Assembly: GCA_020434365.1 (NCBI GenBank)
Contig: JAGRAX010000004.1
Span: 1 to 52,215, forward strand
DNA: 52,215 nt
DNA from: Bdellovibrionales bacterium
Lineage (GTDB): Bacteria; Bdellovibrionota_G; JALEGL01; JAGRMV01
Direction of reading: 5' to 3'
The translations under genes were made by a program, and so were the position numbers. Under the pieces are notes generated by a model, which was not told where the DNA came from, did not search any database, and was given only the letters and a program-made list of their open reading frames with translations. Positions 26,075 through 34,618 of this stretch are shown here, one piece after another. Numbering within the stretch: the stretch's first letter is position 1; each line of letters begins with the position of its first letter.

Positions 26075-27142
26075 TTAAACTTCTTTACCTTTTTCTGCTG
26101 CTTCTGCAATGGTGAGTGGCAGTTCATAGCCTTTTCCGCTCATGATGCAGACTTTTCCAGCCTTGGTTGCACCGACGGGAACGTCAGATAAGACGCTTTG
26201 CTCAAGACCGTGCACTCGAATTCGATAGTCTCCTGCTGCGAGAGGCGCGTCAGATGCATCTGTGAGGTTTACACTCACTTTTCCTCCTGAGGCTTTGTGA
26301 AAAGCCGTATAGTAGAGGGAGTGACCGTCTTCTTTCTTTTGAAAGATCGAAACCTGAACCGTACCACCGAAACTTCCAACAGGAATGTCCAAGGTGCCGC
26401 CACTTGTACCTGCTACACTTGGCAGATCTTGATCTGCAGTAAGAATCGAAGCTGGAACAGGCGCCAAAATTTCAATATCCTTCTTGTCGCCTTCAGCACC
26501 GTGTTTTCCAAAACCGAGTGAAACCGATGAAATCAGAAACATCGGATATTTCAGCTCATGAATACTCTCAATCCCTTCTGGAAGCGTTTCGCTTTCGGGA
26601 AAGTTGGTGATTTTTTGGTCAATGGCCAAATGGATTTTGTTTTTATCCACATAAGAAAAACCCAAACTTGAGTTGATCACCGGAGAGGCGTCCGCATCTT
26701 CAGGAAGCATTTCCGAAATCATCGTTGCACGATCGGTCATCATTTTGGCTTGAACTTGTTTGGTTCCAAGTGCAACGGAGATTTTCGATGGTGAGTTTGT
26801 GGTTTTGAGTTTAGATGAGGCAAAGCTATCGGTAAAAGCTTTGGGTCCTTCGATCGATGGATCCACGATGGAGGTCCATGAAATGGCTTTTTCAGGGCCT
26901 TTTTCTGACAGCACAGCTGCTCCTTCTACATAGGATCCTGATTTTTCTCCCACGGCTCTTTCAGTGAGCTTGAGGTTGATAAAGCCGTTGGGGCATTTCG
27001 AAGACGGCGTTTCCAAAGTGGAAGAGCCCTTCAACTGAGAAAACGAAGCATCTCTTTTGTTTTCTTTCTCGAGCACCGTGGCGCAGGCACCTAATGCCAG
27101 AATACAACTGCTGATGGCGATGTTTTTGATGGTTTGTTTCAT
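26075..27142 (-). CDS. Lipoprotein of unknown function
   Basis: A 355-residue protein with a lipoprotein signal peptide ending in the lipobox LGAC (ISSCILALGAC), so it should be anchored to the inner or outer membrane. The mature part has no domain I recognise. It is rich in small residues and predicted strands, including a late segment TSGGTLDIPVGSFGGTVQVSIF with an Ig-like look (quoted in full only as GGTLDIPVGSFGGTVQVSI). The start at 27142 is supported by AGGGAGAA ahead of it; an ATG at 27178 is in frame but has no such site. It lies 37 bp downstream of the outer-membrane protein gene and is probably co-transcribed with it. Confidence 0.8.
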   Translation of the reverse strand: MKQTIKNIAISSCILALGACATVLEKENKRDASFSQLKGSSTLETPSSKCPNGFINLKLTERAVGEKSGSYVEGAAVLSEKGPEKAISWTSIVDPSIEGPKAFTDSFASSKLKTTNSPSKISVALGTKQVQAKMMTDRATMISEMLPEDADASPVINSSLGFSYVDKNKIHLAIDQKITNFPESETLPEGIESIHELKYPMFLISSVSLGFGKHGAEGDKKDIEILAPVPASILTADQDLPSVAGTSGGTLDIPVGSFGGTVQVSIFQKKEDGHSLYYTAFHKASGGKVSVNLTDASDAPLAAGDYRIRVHGLEQSVLSDVPVGATKAGKVCIMSGKGYELPLTIAEAAEKGKEV

Positions 27143-27179
27143 GGTTGTTTTTTCTCCCTTATGATTCATGATCTTCACC

Positions 27180-28430
27180 TTAGAAGCCTACGGTCATACC
27201 GATACGCAATTGATTGATGGCCTTGCTTTGCTCTGCAGGGTCATTCACGCCTGTAACCTGCAGTCTGTACCAAAGGTCAGCGCTGATAAATTTGTTGATT
27301 TGTTGTGAGTACGTGAACCAAGTTCGTGATCTCCAATCTGTTTTTGAGGATCCATCTCCATTGGTCGCAGAGTTGTAGCCACGAATTCTGAGCTGACTGG
27401 TCAGACCTGCGGAGCCGCCTTTCCAGGGCATTGTCTGACTTACGCCTGCAACAATCCAGTGACCGGTCCATGCCGTATCCTGGTTATTGGTTCCAGTGGC
27501 AAAGACGTAGTCATAGCCCAGAGAAAAGCCTGTGGTCTTGGTAGCTTTGATCGAGGCTTTGGTGTTGACAGAGTGGTTGGCAAACCATGTGTCGCTGCTG
27601 ATCGGGGCTCCTGAAAATCCAAAAGGATCACTAAAGGAGCTATCTCCGAAGGCGATGTTGTTGACAAAGATATCATCACTGTCCGAAGGCAAACCGAAAG
27701 TCGAACGCGTGATGTTTCCACCGACGTTGTTATAGTAATACAGTCCGTATCCAATCTGCGCTTTGATCATGGGATTGATTTGGAAACCCACCAAAATTTT
27801 GTTGGCAGAATCGACCTCATGACTCTCAGCACCGAGATTGATGTAGTATCCGAAGGAACCGCTGATATCTGTCGAAATCACATCGTTCCAAGCGATGCCC
27901 ATGCCCCCACTCACAGCGTGTTCAAAGTATCTGGAGTTCGAATCTTTTTTACTCAGAAACTCATCAAGTATAAAACCGTAGCTACCATTTAAGCTTACTT
28001 TTTGTCCGTTGCCTGTTTTGACATTGGTTGAAATGCCTAGAGAGGGATTGAATTCAAAGAAAAATGCATTTTCGCCCATGGTGGCAATCGGCTGAAGCGT
28101 AAGTGCAGGAGAAATCGTGACATTCTTTAGTGTGTCATCTTCTTCGGCTGGACTTTCTACTTTTTCGACTTTTTCAGGAGCTACCACAGGTTCTACCGCT
28201 TTGATGTCTTCTGAAAAAATGGGTGTAATGATTTGATTCTGCTGTGTTTGATCTGTGTCGGTTGGAAAAGGATCTACTTCAGCTTGCGTCGGATCAATGA
28301 TCTCAATTTCCATTTCAGGAACAGTGACAGGAGGCAGTTGAGACTCCTCAATCGGCTGCGCCATCAGCAGAGACGGCGTGAGTAATAGTGCTGCAAGCAG
28401 TGTAGATTGTTGTTTTTTTAGGTTCCCCAT
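27180..28430 (-). CDS. Outer-membrane beta-barrel protein candidate
   Basis: A 416-residue protein with a signal peptide (STLLAALLLTPSLLMA, cleavage before QP). A proline- and acid-rich stretch of about 90 residues (VPEMEIEIIDPTQAEVDPFP) comes next, then alternating amphipathic strands with many glycine and aromatic residues, such as FFFEFNPSLGIS, GSFGYYINLG and AQIGYGLYYYNN. It ends in a phenylalanine (LRIGMTVGF), the usual signal for barrel insertion. The acidic region could be a periplasmic or surface extension. An AAGGGAT site supports ATG 28430; an ATG at 28523 is rejected as lying in the promoter. No transporter family was recognised. Confidence 0.8.
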   Translation of the reverse strand: MGNLKKQQSTLLAALLLTPSLLMAQPIEESQLPPVTVPEMEIEIIDPTQAEVDPFPTDTDQTQQNQIITPIFSEDIKAVEPVVAPEKVEKVESPAEEDDTLKNVTISPALTLQPIATMGENAFFFEFNPSLGISTNVKTGNGQKVSLNGSYGFILDEFLSKKDSNSRYFEHAVSGGMGIAWNDVISTDISGSFGYYINLGAESHEVDSANKILVGFQINPMIKAQIGYGLYYYNNVGGNITRSTFGLPSDSDDIFVNNIAFGDSSFSDPFGFSGAPISSDTWFANHSVNTKASIKATKTTGFSLGYDYVFATGTNNQDTAWTGHWIVAGVSQTMPWKGGSAGLTSQLRIRGYNSATNGDGSSKTDWRSRTWFTYSQQINKFISADLWYRLQVTGVNDPAEQSKAINQLRIGMTVGF

Positions 28431-28460
28431 GATCTTGTATCCCTTTCTATAATGTACTGC

Positions 28461-28489
28461 GTGTAACATAGCGCGTCGCCGAGGGTCAA
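28461..28489 (-). promoter_or_regulatory. Candidate promoter of the outer-membrane protein / lipoprotein pair
   Basis: On the minus strand TTGACC (28484-28489) and TTACAC (28461-28466) are separated by 17 bp, placing the transcription start about 25 nt ahead of the ATG at 28430. The -35 is good and the -10 is weak. The rest of the 254-bp gap up to the HIT gene holds nothing else I can name. Confidence 0.45.
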
Positions 28490-28684
28490 GTGCATTTTTG
28501 ATAAAAAGCATCAAAAAATACACCCAGTCAGCCCTTTTTTTGATCCATAACGATTCATGCCCTACTTTTAAGCAAGGCTCATGCCAGAGATAAAATCACA
28601 AGTAATTGTTTTTAAAGAATTATTTTGAAAGTATGGATCGAGTGCTGTGACCTTGCCCAGCCTCATCGGGACAAAAAAGCGCAG

Positions 28685-29188
28685 CTAGATGGAAGAAAAT
28701 TGCCCAGAAAGTTTGCGGTAAGTCTCTTCAAGTGTCTCTGGAAGAACCTTGGTTTGCCCAATGACAGGCATAAAATTCGTGTCACCATTCCAGCGAGGCA
28801 CAATATGGTAATGCAAGTGCGAAGGAATCCCTGCGCCACCCGCCGCGCCCAAGTTCATACCCACATTCATTCCTTGAGGCGCGTAAACATGTTGCAGCAC
28901 ACCTGCCGACTTTTGAAGCCATGCGTGAAGCTCACTTCCACATTCTTGAGAAAGCGCCGAAAAATCGGATCCATGCGCTTTGGGCACAACCATCAAATGA
29001 CCGCAGTTGTAGGGATATCGGTTCATGATGACATAGGCATGGGTCCCACGAGCCAAGATCAAATTCTCGGGTCCGTCTTCTTGCTCTTGTAGCTCACAAA
29101 GTACGCAGCCTTGGGGCCGATCTTTGCGATGAGCCTGCTCAATGAAGCTCATTCGCCAGGGAGCCCACAACTGATCGATGCTGCTCAT
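28685..29188 (-). CDS. HIT-family hydrolase/phosphorylase (Ap4A phosphorylase-like)
   Basis: A 167-residue histidine-triad protein, nucleotide-binding enzymes acting on dinucleoside polyphosphates and related compounds. The triad is SHLHYHIVPRW with His124, His126 and His128. Cys28 and Cys31 (CVLC) near the N-terminus may bind zinc, and the opening LWAPWRMSFI is the signature of the subgroup that includes the mycobacterial Ap4A phosphorylase. The start was placed at the ATG at 29188, because upstream residues in the same frame are antisense to sppA. It lies 7 bp behind sppA. Confidence 0.9.
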   Translation of the reverse strand: MSSIDQLWAPWRMSFIEQAHRKDRPQGCVLCELQEQEDGPENLILARGTHAYVIMNRYPYNCGHLMVVPKAHGSDFSALSQECGSELHAWLQKSAGVLQHVYAPQGMNVGMNLGAAGGAGIPSHLHYHIVPRWNGDTNFMPVIGQTKVLPETLEETYRKLSGQFSSI

Positions 29189-29195
29189 CTCAAAA

Positions 29196-30062
29196 TCAGA
29201 GACCCAATCGATATTGCACTTGAAGTTCAGGGGCCAGGTCGATTTTTCCTTCGGAAAGGTTTTTGAGCCAGCTAAAGCTCTTTTCCTTAGGGTAGATGAC
29301 TTTGGGCTTGTCCTTGATGCCCACAAGTTTTGCTGCCACGTCAATGGCGTGTTCCAATCCACCGAGTTCATCCACAAGCTTAGCTTCGAGCGCTTGCTTG
29401 CCGCTCAAGATTCTTCCATCTGCAATTTTTTTCACCTCTTCTAAAGGAAGGTTTCTTCCCTCTGCAACTGCCTGAGCAAATTGCTCATAGGTGTCGTCAA
29501 TGAGTCCTTGAAGAAGCGCTCTTTGTGAAACGCTCAAACGTTTGAGGGGGGAACCGATATCTTTGTTGGGTCCGGATTTGATGACTTCCCAAGAGAGATT
29601 AAATTTGCGAAGGAGATTTTCCAAAATAAAAAACTGCGTGATCACGCCGATGGAACCGGTGATGGTTCCGGGATTTGCGATGATGCGATTCCCTGCAATG
29701 GCAATATAGTAGCCTCCCGAGGCTGCAACATTGCCCATAGAAATCACAACGGGTTTTTTCTTTTTTGTTTTGATGATTTCGTCGTGAATTTCTTGAGATG
29801 CCCCAACGGCCCCTCCAGGGCTGTCAACGCTTATAACAATGGCTTTGACTTCGTCCATCTCACGATAGGTTTTGATGCGATCTACAATCTCTCTCGACTC
29901 TATGATTTGTCCTTTTACATCGACAACTGCAATGTCACCTTTGGCTTCTTGATCATCATAGAGAAAACCTACAATCATCAAAAGCTCAAGAGCGATCATA
30001 AAAAGAATAAACACTATGGCGGTTTTATAAAGCCACCCCGAGGACTGACGTTCGTGAAGCAT
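29196..30062 (-). CDS. sppA: Signal peptide peptidase SppA, short (36K) type
   Basis: A membrane-anchored serine protease that degrades cleaved signal peptides. The 288-residue protein has one N-terminal membrane segment (about 13-33) and a single S49 domain. Catalytic Ser115 lies in GNVAASGGYYIA and the general-base Lys167 in SGPNKDIGSP; their 52-residue spacing equals that of the Bacillus short form. SVDSPGGAVGAS is also present. Upstream, an extended -10 (TGATAGTAT, 30073-30081) lies only 10 bases before the ATG and no ribosome-binding site is visible, so the leader may be very short. It is isolated from rpsA by a strong terminator. Confidence 0.93.
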   Translation of the reverse strand: MLHERQSSGWLYKTAIVFILFMIALELLMIVGFLYDDQEAKGDIAVVDVKGQIIESREIVDRIKTYREMDEVKAIVISVDSPGGAVGASQEIHDEIIKTKKKKPVVISMGNVAASGGYYIAIAGNRIIANPGTITGSIGVITQFFILENLLRKFNLSWEVIKSGPNKDIGSPLKRLSVSQRALLQGLIDDTYEQFAQAVAEGRNLPLEEVKKIADGRILSGKQALEAKLVDELGGLEHAIDVAAKLVGIKDKPKVIYPKEKSFSWLKNLSEGKIDLAPELQVQYRLGL

Positions 30063-30147
30063 GATGTTGAAAATACTATCATGAACCCAAGGAAGGGAAA
30101 GTTTTGGACGTAAATCTTTTCGAAAATTTTTTACTTCGAAGTTTTAC

Positions 30148-30186
30148 AAAAAAAATCCCTGCATCGGAAGCTTCCGATGCAGGGAT
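30148..30186 (-). terminator. Strong intrinsic terminator of rpsA
   Basis: A perfect 32-bp palindrome (30155-30186) whose half is ATCCCTGCATCGGAAG, giving a stem of up to 14-16 bp with almost no loop. On the minus strand it runs straight into eight T residues (30148-30155 on the plus strand are A). It lies 27 bp after the rpsA stop. Confidence 0.9.
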
Positions 30187-30212
30187 GGATAAATGATCTC
30201 AAAGAGAGAAAC

Positions 30213-31871
30213 TTAGCCTTTAAGTTTCTCCGCCATAATGTCGCCCAAAGTTGGTGCAGCTTGTGACTGGTTTCTTTTGAGAATTTTTTCCTTTTCTTCT
30301 TTGCTCATTTTCTTTGTGGAAAGGCTGATTTTTTGTTCGCCACTATCCACAGACAAAATGGTTGCTTTGATTTTTTCTCCGACTTTTGGAAGAGCCTCTT
30401 CTCCTCCATCAATCTCAGAGTTATGAATCAAAGCTTCAACATCCTCACCGATTTTCACAAACACGCCAAAGTCCGCGGTTTTCACCACTTCACCTTCGAC
30501 TTCAGAGCCGGGTTTGTAGGTTTTGCTGATGTCTTTCCAAGGGTCGTCAGAAAGTTGTTTGATTCCCAGAGAGAATTTTTCTGCTGCAGGATCTACGTTG
30601 AGCACCACAGCTTCGATTTCGTCTCCTTTTTTGTATTGGTCGTGCGGGTTCTTAGATTTGTTGGCCCAAGAGAGATCCGACACGTGCACGAGTCCATCGA
30701 TGCCGTCTTCTACTTCGATAAACAAACCAAAGTCTGTAACGTTTCGAACCACACCTTTGACTTTTGTACCTTCAGGATATTTTTGTACAAGCTCATCCCA
30801 AGGATTGGGCTGCGTTTGTTTCAATCCCAGTGACATTCTGCGGTTTTCTTTTTCGATTTCTAGAACCACAGCTTCGACTTCGTCTCCTAAGTTCAAAATG
30901 GCTGAAGGGTGTTTGACTCTTTTGGTCCAAGACATTTCAGACACGTGAATCAAACCTTCCACGCCTTCTTCAATTTCTAAGAATGCGCCGTAGTCCGTAA
31001 GGTTTACAACTTTACCTTTGACGGTAGAGTTTTTCGCATAGCGAAGGTCCGCGTCGGCCCAAGGATCGTCAGTGATTTGCTTCATACCCAAAGAGACTCG
31101 TTGTTTTTCTTTGTCAAACTTAAGAACTTTGACGTTGATGGCCTCTCCTACTTTGAGCACTTCACTGGGGTGGTTGATGCGCTTCCAAGATACGTCTGTA
31201 ATGTGAAGCAGACCATCGATACCTCCGAGGTCAATAAATGCGCCGTAGTCGGTGATGTTTTTTACGGTTCCTTCGAGTGTGCAACCTTCTTCAAGAACCT
31301 CTAAGGTTTTTTCCTTGAGTGCATAGCGTTCTTTTTCTAGAATCGCGCGGCGACTTAGAACAATATTGCCTCTGATTTTGTTGAATTTGACAATTTTGAA
31401 TTGGTAGGTGTTGCCTACAAAACCATCAAGGTTTCGTACAGGCACAAGATCAATTTGAGATCCGGGCAAAAAGGCTTTTACACCGATGTCCACAGCCAAT
31501 CCACCTTTAACGCGGTCGGTGACTTTACCTTCAATGACTTCACCATTTTGACAAGCCTCTGCGATTTCATCCCAGATGCGAAGTTTGTCAGCTTTTTCCT
31601 TAGAGAGAATGACGAGACCATCTTCGTTTTCCATACTTTCGACAAATACGTCGATTTCGCTGCCTTCATCTACAATAAGGCTGCCATCGGCATCTTTGAA
31701 TTCTGATTTGGAAATTTGGCCTTCAGATTTGTAGCCAATATCCACTGTTACGGCATCTTTGCCGATGCGGATGACTTTCCCGGGGACGATTTCCCCAACT
31801 TTGATTTCTTTTTCATTTGAAAAGCTCTGCGCGAGAAGCTCTTCAAAGCTTTGGTTGTTTGTTTGTTCCAT
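30213..31871 (-). CDS. rpsA: 30S ribosomal protein S1
   Basis: A 552-residue protein with six S1 RNA-binding domains at about 22-90, 106-172, 190-260, 275-345, 362-432 and 447-517. The last four are the best conserved, each with a variant of V-x-x-x-x-DFG/YGAF/V-F/L-x-I-x-x-G-V/I-x-G-L-I/V-H-x-S-E/D (for example DYGAFLEIEEGVEGLIHVSE). It anchors mRNA to the small subunit. The length and six-domain layout match the proteobacterial form. The start has AAAGGAT ahead of it. It has its own promoter and terminator, with rpsT divergent. Confidence 0.96.
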   Translation of the reverse strand: MEQTNNQSFEELLAQSFSNEKEIKVGEIVPGKVIRIGKDAVTVDIGYKSEGQISKSEFKDADGSLIVDEGSEIDVFVESMENEDGLVILSKEKADKLRIWDEIAEACQNGEVIEGKVTDRVKGGLAVDIGVKAFLPGSQIDLVPVRNLDGFVGNTYQFKIVKFNKIRGNIVLSRRAILEKERYALKEKTLEVLEEGCTLEGTVKNITDYGAFIDLGGIDGLLHITDVSWKRINHPSEVLKVGEAINVKVLKFDKEKQRVSLGMKQITDDPWADADLRYAKNSTVKGKVVNLTDYGAFLEIEEGVEGLIHVSEMSWTKRVKHPSAILNLGDEVEAVVLEIEKENRRMSLGLKQTQPNPWDELVQKYPEGTKVKGVVRNVTDFGLFIEVEDGIDGLVHVSDLSWANKSKNPHDQYKKGDEIEAVVLNVDPAAEKFSLGIKQLSDDPWKDISKTYKPGSEVEGEVVKTADFGVFVKIGEDVEALIHNSEIDGGEEALPKVGEKIKATILSVDSGEQKISLSTKKMSKEEKEKILKRNQSQAAPTLGDIMAEKLKG

Positions 31872-31926
31872 TATATATGTTTAAAATCCTTTCTTTGGAT
31901 GGCTTTCAAGCCACCACACGGGGGCC

Positions 31927-31955
31927 GGTATACGTAAAAAAGATCTTTTTTGCAA
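31927..31955 (-). promoter_or_regulatory. Promoter of rpsA
   Basis: Minus strand: TTGCAA (31950-31955) and TATACC (31927-31932) with a 17-bp spacer. The spacer contains the perfect palindrome A6-GATC-T6 (31936-31951). The leader before the rpsA ATG would be about 50 nt. Its -35 lies only 10 bp from the -35 of the divergent rpsT promoter. Confidence 0.55.
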
Positions 31956-31965
31956 AGGCTTTCTC

Positions 31966-31994
31966 TTGACAAGGGGCTCCGGCATACGATAAAA
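31966..31994 (+). promoter_or_regulatory. Promoter of rpsT
   Basis: TTGACA (31966-31971, perfect -35) and ATAAAA (31989-31994) with a 17-bp spacer. Transcription would begin about 17 nt ahead of the rpsT ATG, just leaving room for the GAGG ribosome-binding site at 32008-32011. Confidence 0.6.
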
Positions 31995-32017
31995 GCGCCC
32001 CCTTAACGAGGAAAACT

Positions 32018-32281
32018 ATGGCAAATCATCAATCAGCAATCAAAAGAATTCGTCAAAACGAAACCCGCAACGAGAGAAATCGTTGGTGGAAAAGCCGCAT
32101 CAAGGCCGTTGTAAAGTCAGTGGTCGCTGCGATTGACAAAAAAGACAGCAAAGCCGCGCAGGAAAGCCTCAAAGCTGCCATGACCGAGCTTCATAAAGCT
32201 GCTGGAAAAGGCGTGCTTCACAAATCTACCGCCTCTAGAAAAATTTCTCGTTTGTCCAAAGCGGTTTCTTCGATTTCTTAA
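32018..32281 (+). CDS. rpsT: 30S ribosomal protein S20
   Basis: An 87-residue, very basic, helical small-subunit protein. It opens MANHQSAIKRIRQNETRNERN and ends in LHKSTASRKISRLSKAV, both typical of S20. It is a single-gene unit with its own promoter and terminator, divergent from rpsA. Confidence 0.97.
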   Translation: MANHQSAIKRIRQNETRNERNRWWKSRIKAVVKSVVAAIDKKDSKAAQESLKAAMTELHKAAGKGVLHKSTASRKISRLSKAVSSIS

Positions 32282-32306
32282 GACGCTTTTCATAGATAAA
32301 AATTTG

Positions 32307-32341
32307 AGCCCCATCTGATTGTATCGGTTGGGGCTTTTTTG
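32307..32341 (+). terminator. Intrinsic terminator of rpsT
   Basis: AGCCCCA (32307-32313) pairs with TGGGGCT (32329-32335) around a 15-nt loop and runs directly into six T residues. It begins 26 bp after the rpsT stop. Confidence 0.85.
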
Positions 32342-32453
32342 TAGGCGTGAATTGACCCAATGCATTATTTTGTGTATATTCAGAGCTGTGTAAAAACTCA
32401 TTGGATTTCTAGATCGTTTGGTTGTAGGGATTTTTTTGATTTGGAGGACCAAC

Positions 32454-33953
32454 ATGGAACAGTCTCATAAATGTAATTTTGTATGGGAGCTTGTTTTATG
32501 TGCATTGAGTTTTTTCTGTTTCATAGGGTCTGCGTCTTCAACATCCTACGCTCAAGAAAGTCTGCAATGGCCGACATGGCAAACTTTGACCGAACAAGTG
32601 TTAGATCTTGTGCAGATCGAGCACGAACCCATCCAGCAAATTTTATTGGAAATAGGCGCAACATATCCAAGCTATCTCATCAAATTCAATTATACGGACC
32701 CTCTAGATCCTGAAGGCTCGACCAAAGAACATTCCTTTTCCATTACCGAAATGCCTGTCGATCAAATTCTTGAGATACAAAAAAAGTTACATTCAAAAGG
32801 AGAAAAGAAACAAGATCCACTTTTATATCTCTCTAAAAAATATGAACTTCTTAATTTTATTTCTTCAAGTCACGGCACTGGTGGATTGGTTTTTGATCGC
32901 TTGGACACATTTTACAATGAAAAAGGTGAATATCTTAGGGGATTCTATGCCTACTCAACACGAACCCTGTATGTAAGCCCAAAACCTACTCTTTCTTCTT
33001 CTAAAAATCCTTCTGAAAAGGACTTGATTTCATACATGAAACACATTGGGGTTCAAACCCATGAACTGTCTCACGCAATTTCCTGTCCGATCTATAGGAG
33101 TTGCAAAGATTATCCTGAAAATAAGGATCGATCTCTAGCTTCATACGCTGTAGATGAAGGTACCGCTAGATATATTGAATATAGCATTTTAAGCAAAGCG
33201 TTCTATGACTATAAAATCTTTTTTGAGGGACATGCAAAAGCTCAGGCTTTGTATGGTGTTGTTGGCTTCGATGGTCACAGTGATACCCTGCAAAGCAATC
33301 GAGCACTCAGTGACCGGGCCAAGGAAATTTACTACCCTCCTTATGAGAAAGATCAGGACTTAAATTTTTTATTGGAAAACGAATTTTTCCCTTATGAATA
33401 CGGACTTCGGTTTGTGTACACACACCTTGAAGAGAATGGCCGAGATTTCAAAGATTTTTATACAAACCCGCCTGTATCTTCGCAGCAAATTATGCAGTGG
33501 ACAAAGTACGATCAGATGCTACAGACAAATACTCAACCCAAGATCGTTCAAGTGACTGCGTTGGATACAGAAAAACTACAAAAGGAAAAGGGCGTAGAGC
33601 TTTTACAAAGTGACGTCATGGGGCAACTACAGTTTTCAACACTGATTTCAAAAAACTCTGCAGATCAGTTTATAGATTTTGTTGATATTTACGATCAAGG
33701 CTGGGATGGGGATCGCTATTGGCTCCTTAGCAATGTAAAGAAGAAAGAAGATTTGATGGTTTCGGTCACGTATTGGGATTCTGAGGCTGAAGCGAAAATT
33801 TTTGAAAACTTTCTTCGATACTTTTCTGAGTCATTTCCAAACAAATCTGTGTATTTTTATCGATCTGGAGGTTCTGCAAAGGTATCTTGGGGAGTTTCAA
33901 ACATAAAAAATTCCGAGAATATGAGCAGCATTATCAGTGAATACTTACGGTAG
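32454..33953 (+). CDS. Secreted HExxH zinc metallopeptidase, family not identified
   Basis: A 499-residue exported protein with a signal peptide (LVLCALSFFCFIGSASSTSYA). The zinc motif is THELSHAIS with His203, Glu204 and His207, and a likely third ligand is Glu235 in VDEGTARYIEY, 28 residues on. That arrangement is usual for gluzincin-type enzymes. CPIYRSC close by could form a disulfide. The C-terminal 150 residues (TALDTEKLQKEKGVELLQ onward) look like a separate alpha/beta domain of unknown role. GGAGG 6 bp ahead fixes the ATG at 32454. A second secreted protein gene follows 92 bp downstream. Substrate unknown. Confidence 0.8.
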   Translation: MEQSHKCNFVWELVLCALSFFCFIGSASSTSYAQESLQWPTWQTLTEQVLDLVQIEHEPIQQILLEIGATYPSYLIKFNYTDPLDPEGSTKEHSFSITEMPVDQILEIQKKLHSKGEKKQDPLLYLSKKYELLNFISSSHGTGGLVFDRLDTFYNEKGEYLRGFYAYSTRTLYVSPKPTLSSSKNPSEKDLISYMKHIGVQTHELSHAISCPIYRSCKDYPENKDRSLASYAVDEGTARYIEYSILSKAFYDYKIFFEGHAKAQALYGVVGFDGHSDTLQSNRALSDRAKEIYYPPYEKDQDLNFLLENEFFPYEYGLRFVYTHLEENGRDFKDFYTNPPVSSQQIMQWTKYDQMLQTNTQPKIVQVTALDTEKLQKEKGVELLQSDVMGQLQFSTLISKNSADQFIDFVDIYDQGWDGDRYWLLSNVKKKEDLMVSVTYWDSEAEAKIFENFLRYFSESFPNKSVYFYRSGGSAKVSWGVSNIKNSENMSSIISEYLR

Positions 33954-34045
33954 ATCTTTGATCCAATCTTGGTTTGTGTTTTTTGCTGCGAGATGTTACT
34001 AACCTGGCCTTGGATTACTCAGTTCATTGTAAGGAGGGACTTTTT

Positions 34046-34561
34046 ATGAAATGCATCCAAAGCAAAGCGGCAGCGATCGTTTTTTTCTTTTGTATTGTTG
34101 TTGTCCAAAACGCTCGGGCAAGTCAGCAGAGTTTTATCTTTTTCGACAATAGGGACCTTAAAAAAACCTTGCAGTGGTCCATGCCGGAGCTTGAATCCGA
34201 TCTATGGAATTTGGAGGCTTACAAATTTTCTTTCACCACAGAGCAAGTGATTGGAGGAGAAAAGAAAGTACAAAAGGTTTCATGTGAGAGCCCAACATTG
34301 CATCTGCCAGAATTTCGTCTTCCGAGCCCGGATCAAAAAGTACAAAAGAGCTTTGAACTTGATTGTGAAGAGTACGCTCTGCTGCTTACACTCTCCCAGC
34401 ATCCGACATCTAGATCAGGTCATCAAAAGCAAGTGAAACTGGAGATTATGAATGGGGAATATGAACCTATGGTGACACTCAGCACTTCGGGGATGATGAA
34501 AGACGATTTCATGCTCAAAAAAATTGGATCCCAATACTGGTGGATCTTCTTTCACAAATAA
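34046..34561 (+). CDS. Small secreted protein of unknown function
   Basis: A 171-residue protein with a signal peptide (AAAIVFFFCIVVVQNARA, cleavage before SQQ). The mature part of about 145 residues has alternating strands and two cysteines (VSCESP and DCEEY) that could pair. GGAGGG just ahead of the ATG at 34046 supports this start over the in-frame ATG at 33974. It follows the metallopeptidase gene on the same strand; a functional link, such as inhibitor or partner, is possible but nothing in the sequence proves it. No family recognised. Confidence 0.7.
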   Translation: MKCIQSKAAAIVFFFCIVVVQNARASQQSFIFFDNRDLKKTLQWSMPELESDLWNLEAYKFSFTTEQVIGGEKKVQKVSCESPTLHLPEFRLPSPDQKVQKSFELDCEEYALLLTLSQHPTSRSGHQKQVKLEIMNGEYEPMVTLSTSGMMKDDFMLKKIGSQYWWIFFHK

Positions 34562-34618
34562 ACTTAGAAAGACATCTCTCGGAGATCAAAGGATCTTTTT
34601 GATTTTTAGATCCTACAA

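Noticed and set aside
28625-29092. 155-codon plus-strand open frame across the HIT gene
   Set aside because: It is the reverse complement of a HIT-family gene with an intact histidine triad, so it is a shadow frame.
30333-30833. 166-codon plus-strand open frame across rpsA
   Set aside because: It is antisense to the well-supported six-domain S1 gene and its translation looks like noise (many Phe, His and Arg residues, no domain).
34590-34614. Hairpin AGGATCT / AGATCCT between two convergent secreted-protein genes as a terminator
   Set aside because: The stem is short and AT-rich, the loop is ten bases, and no run of T follows on either strand.
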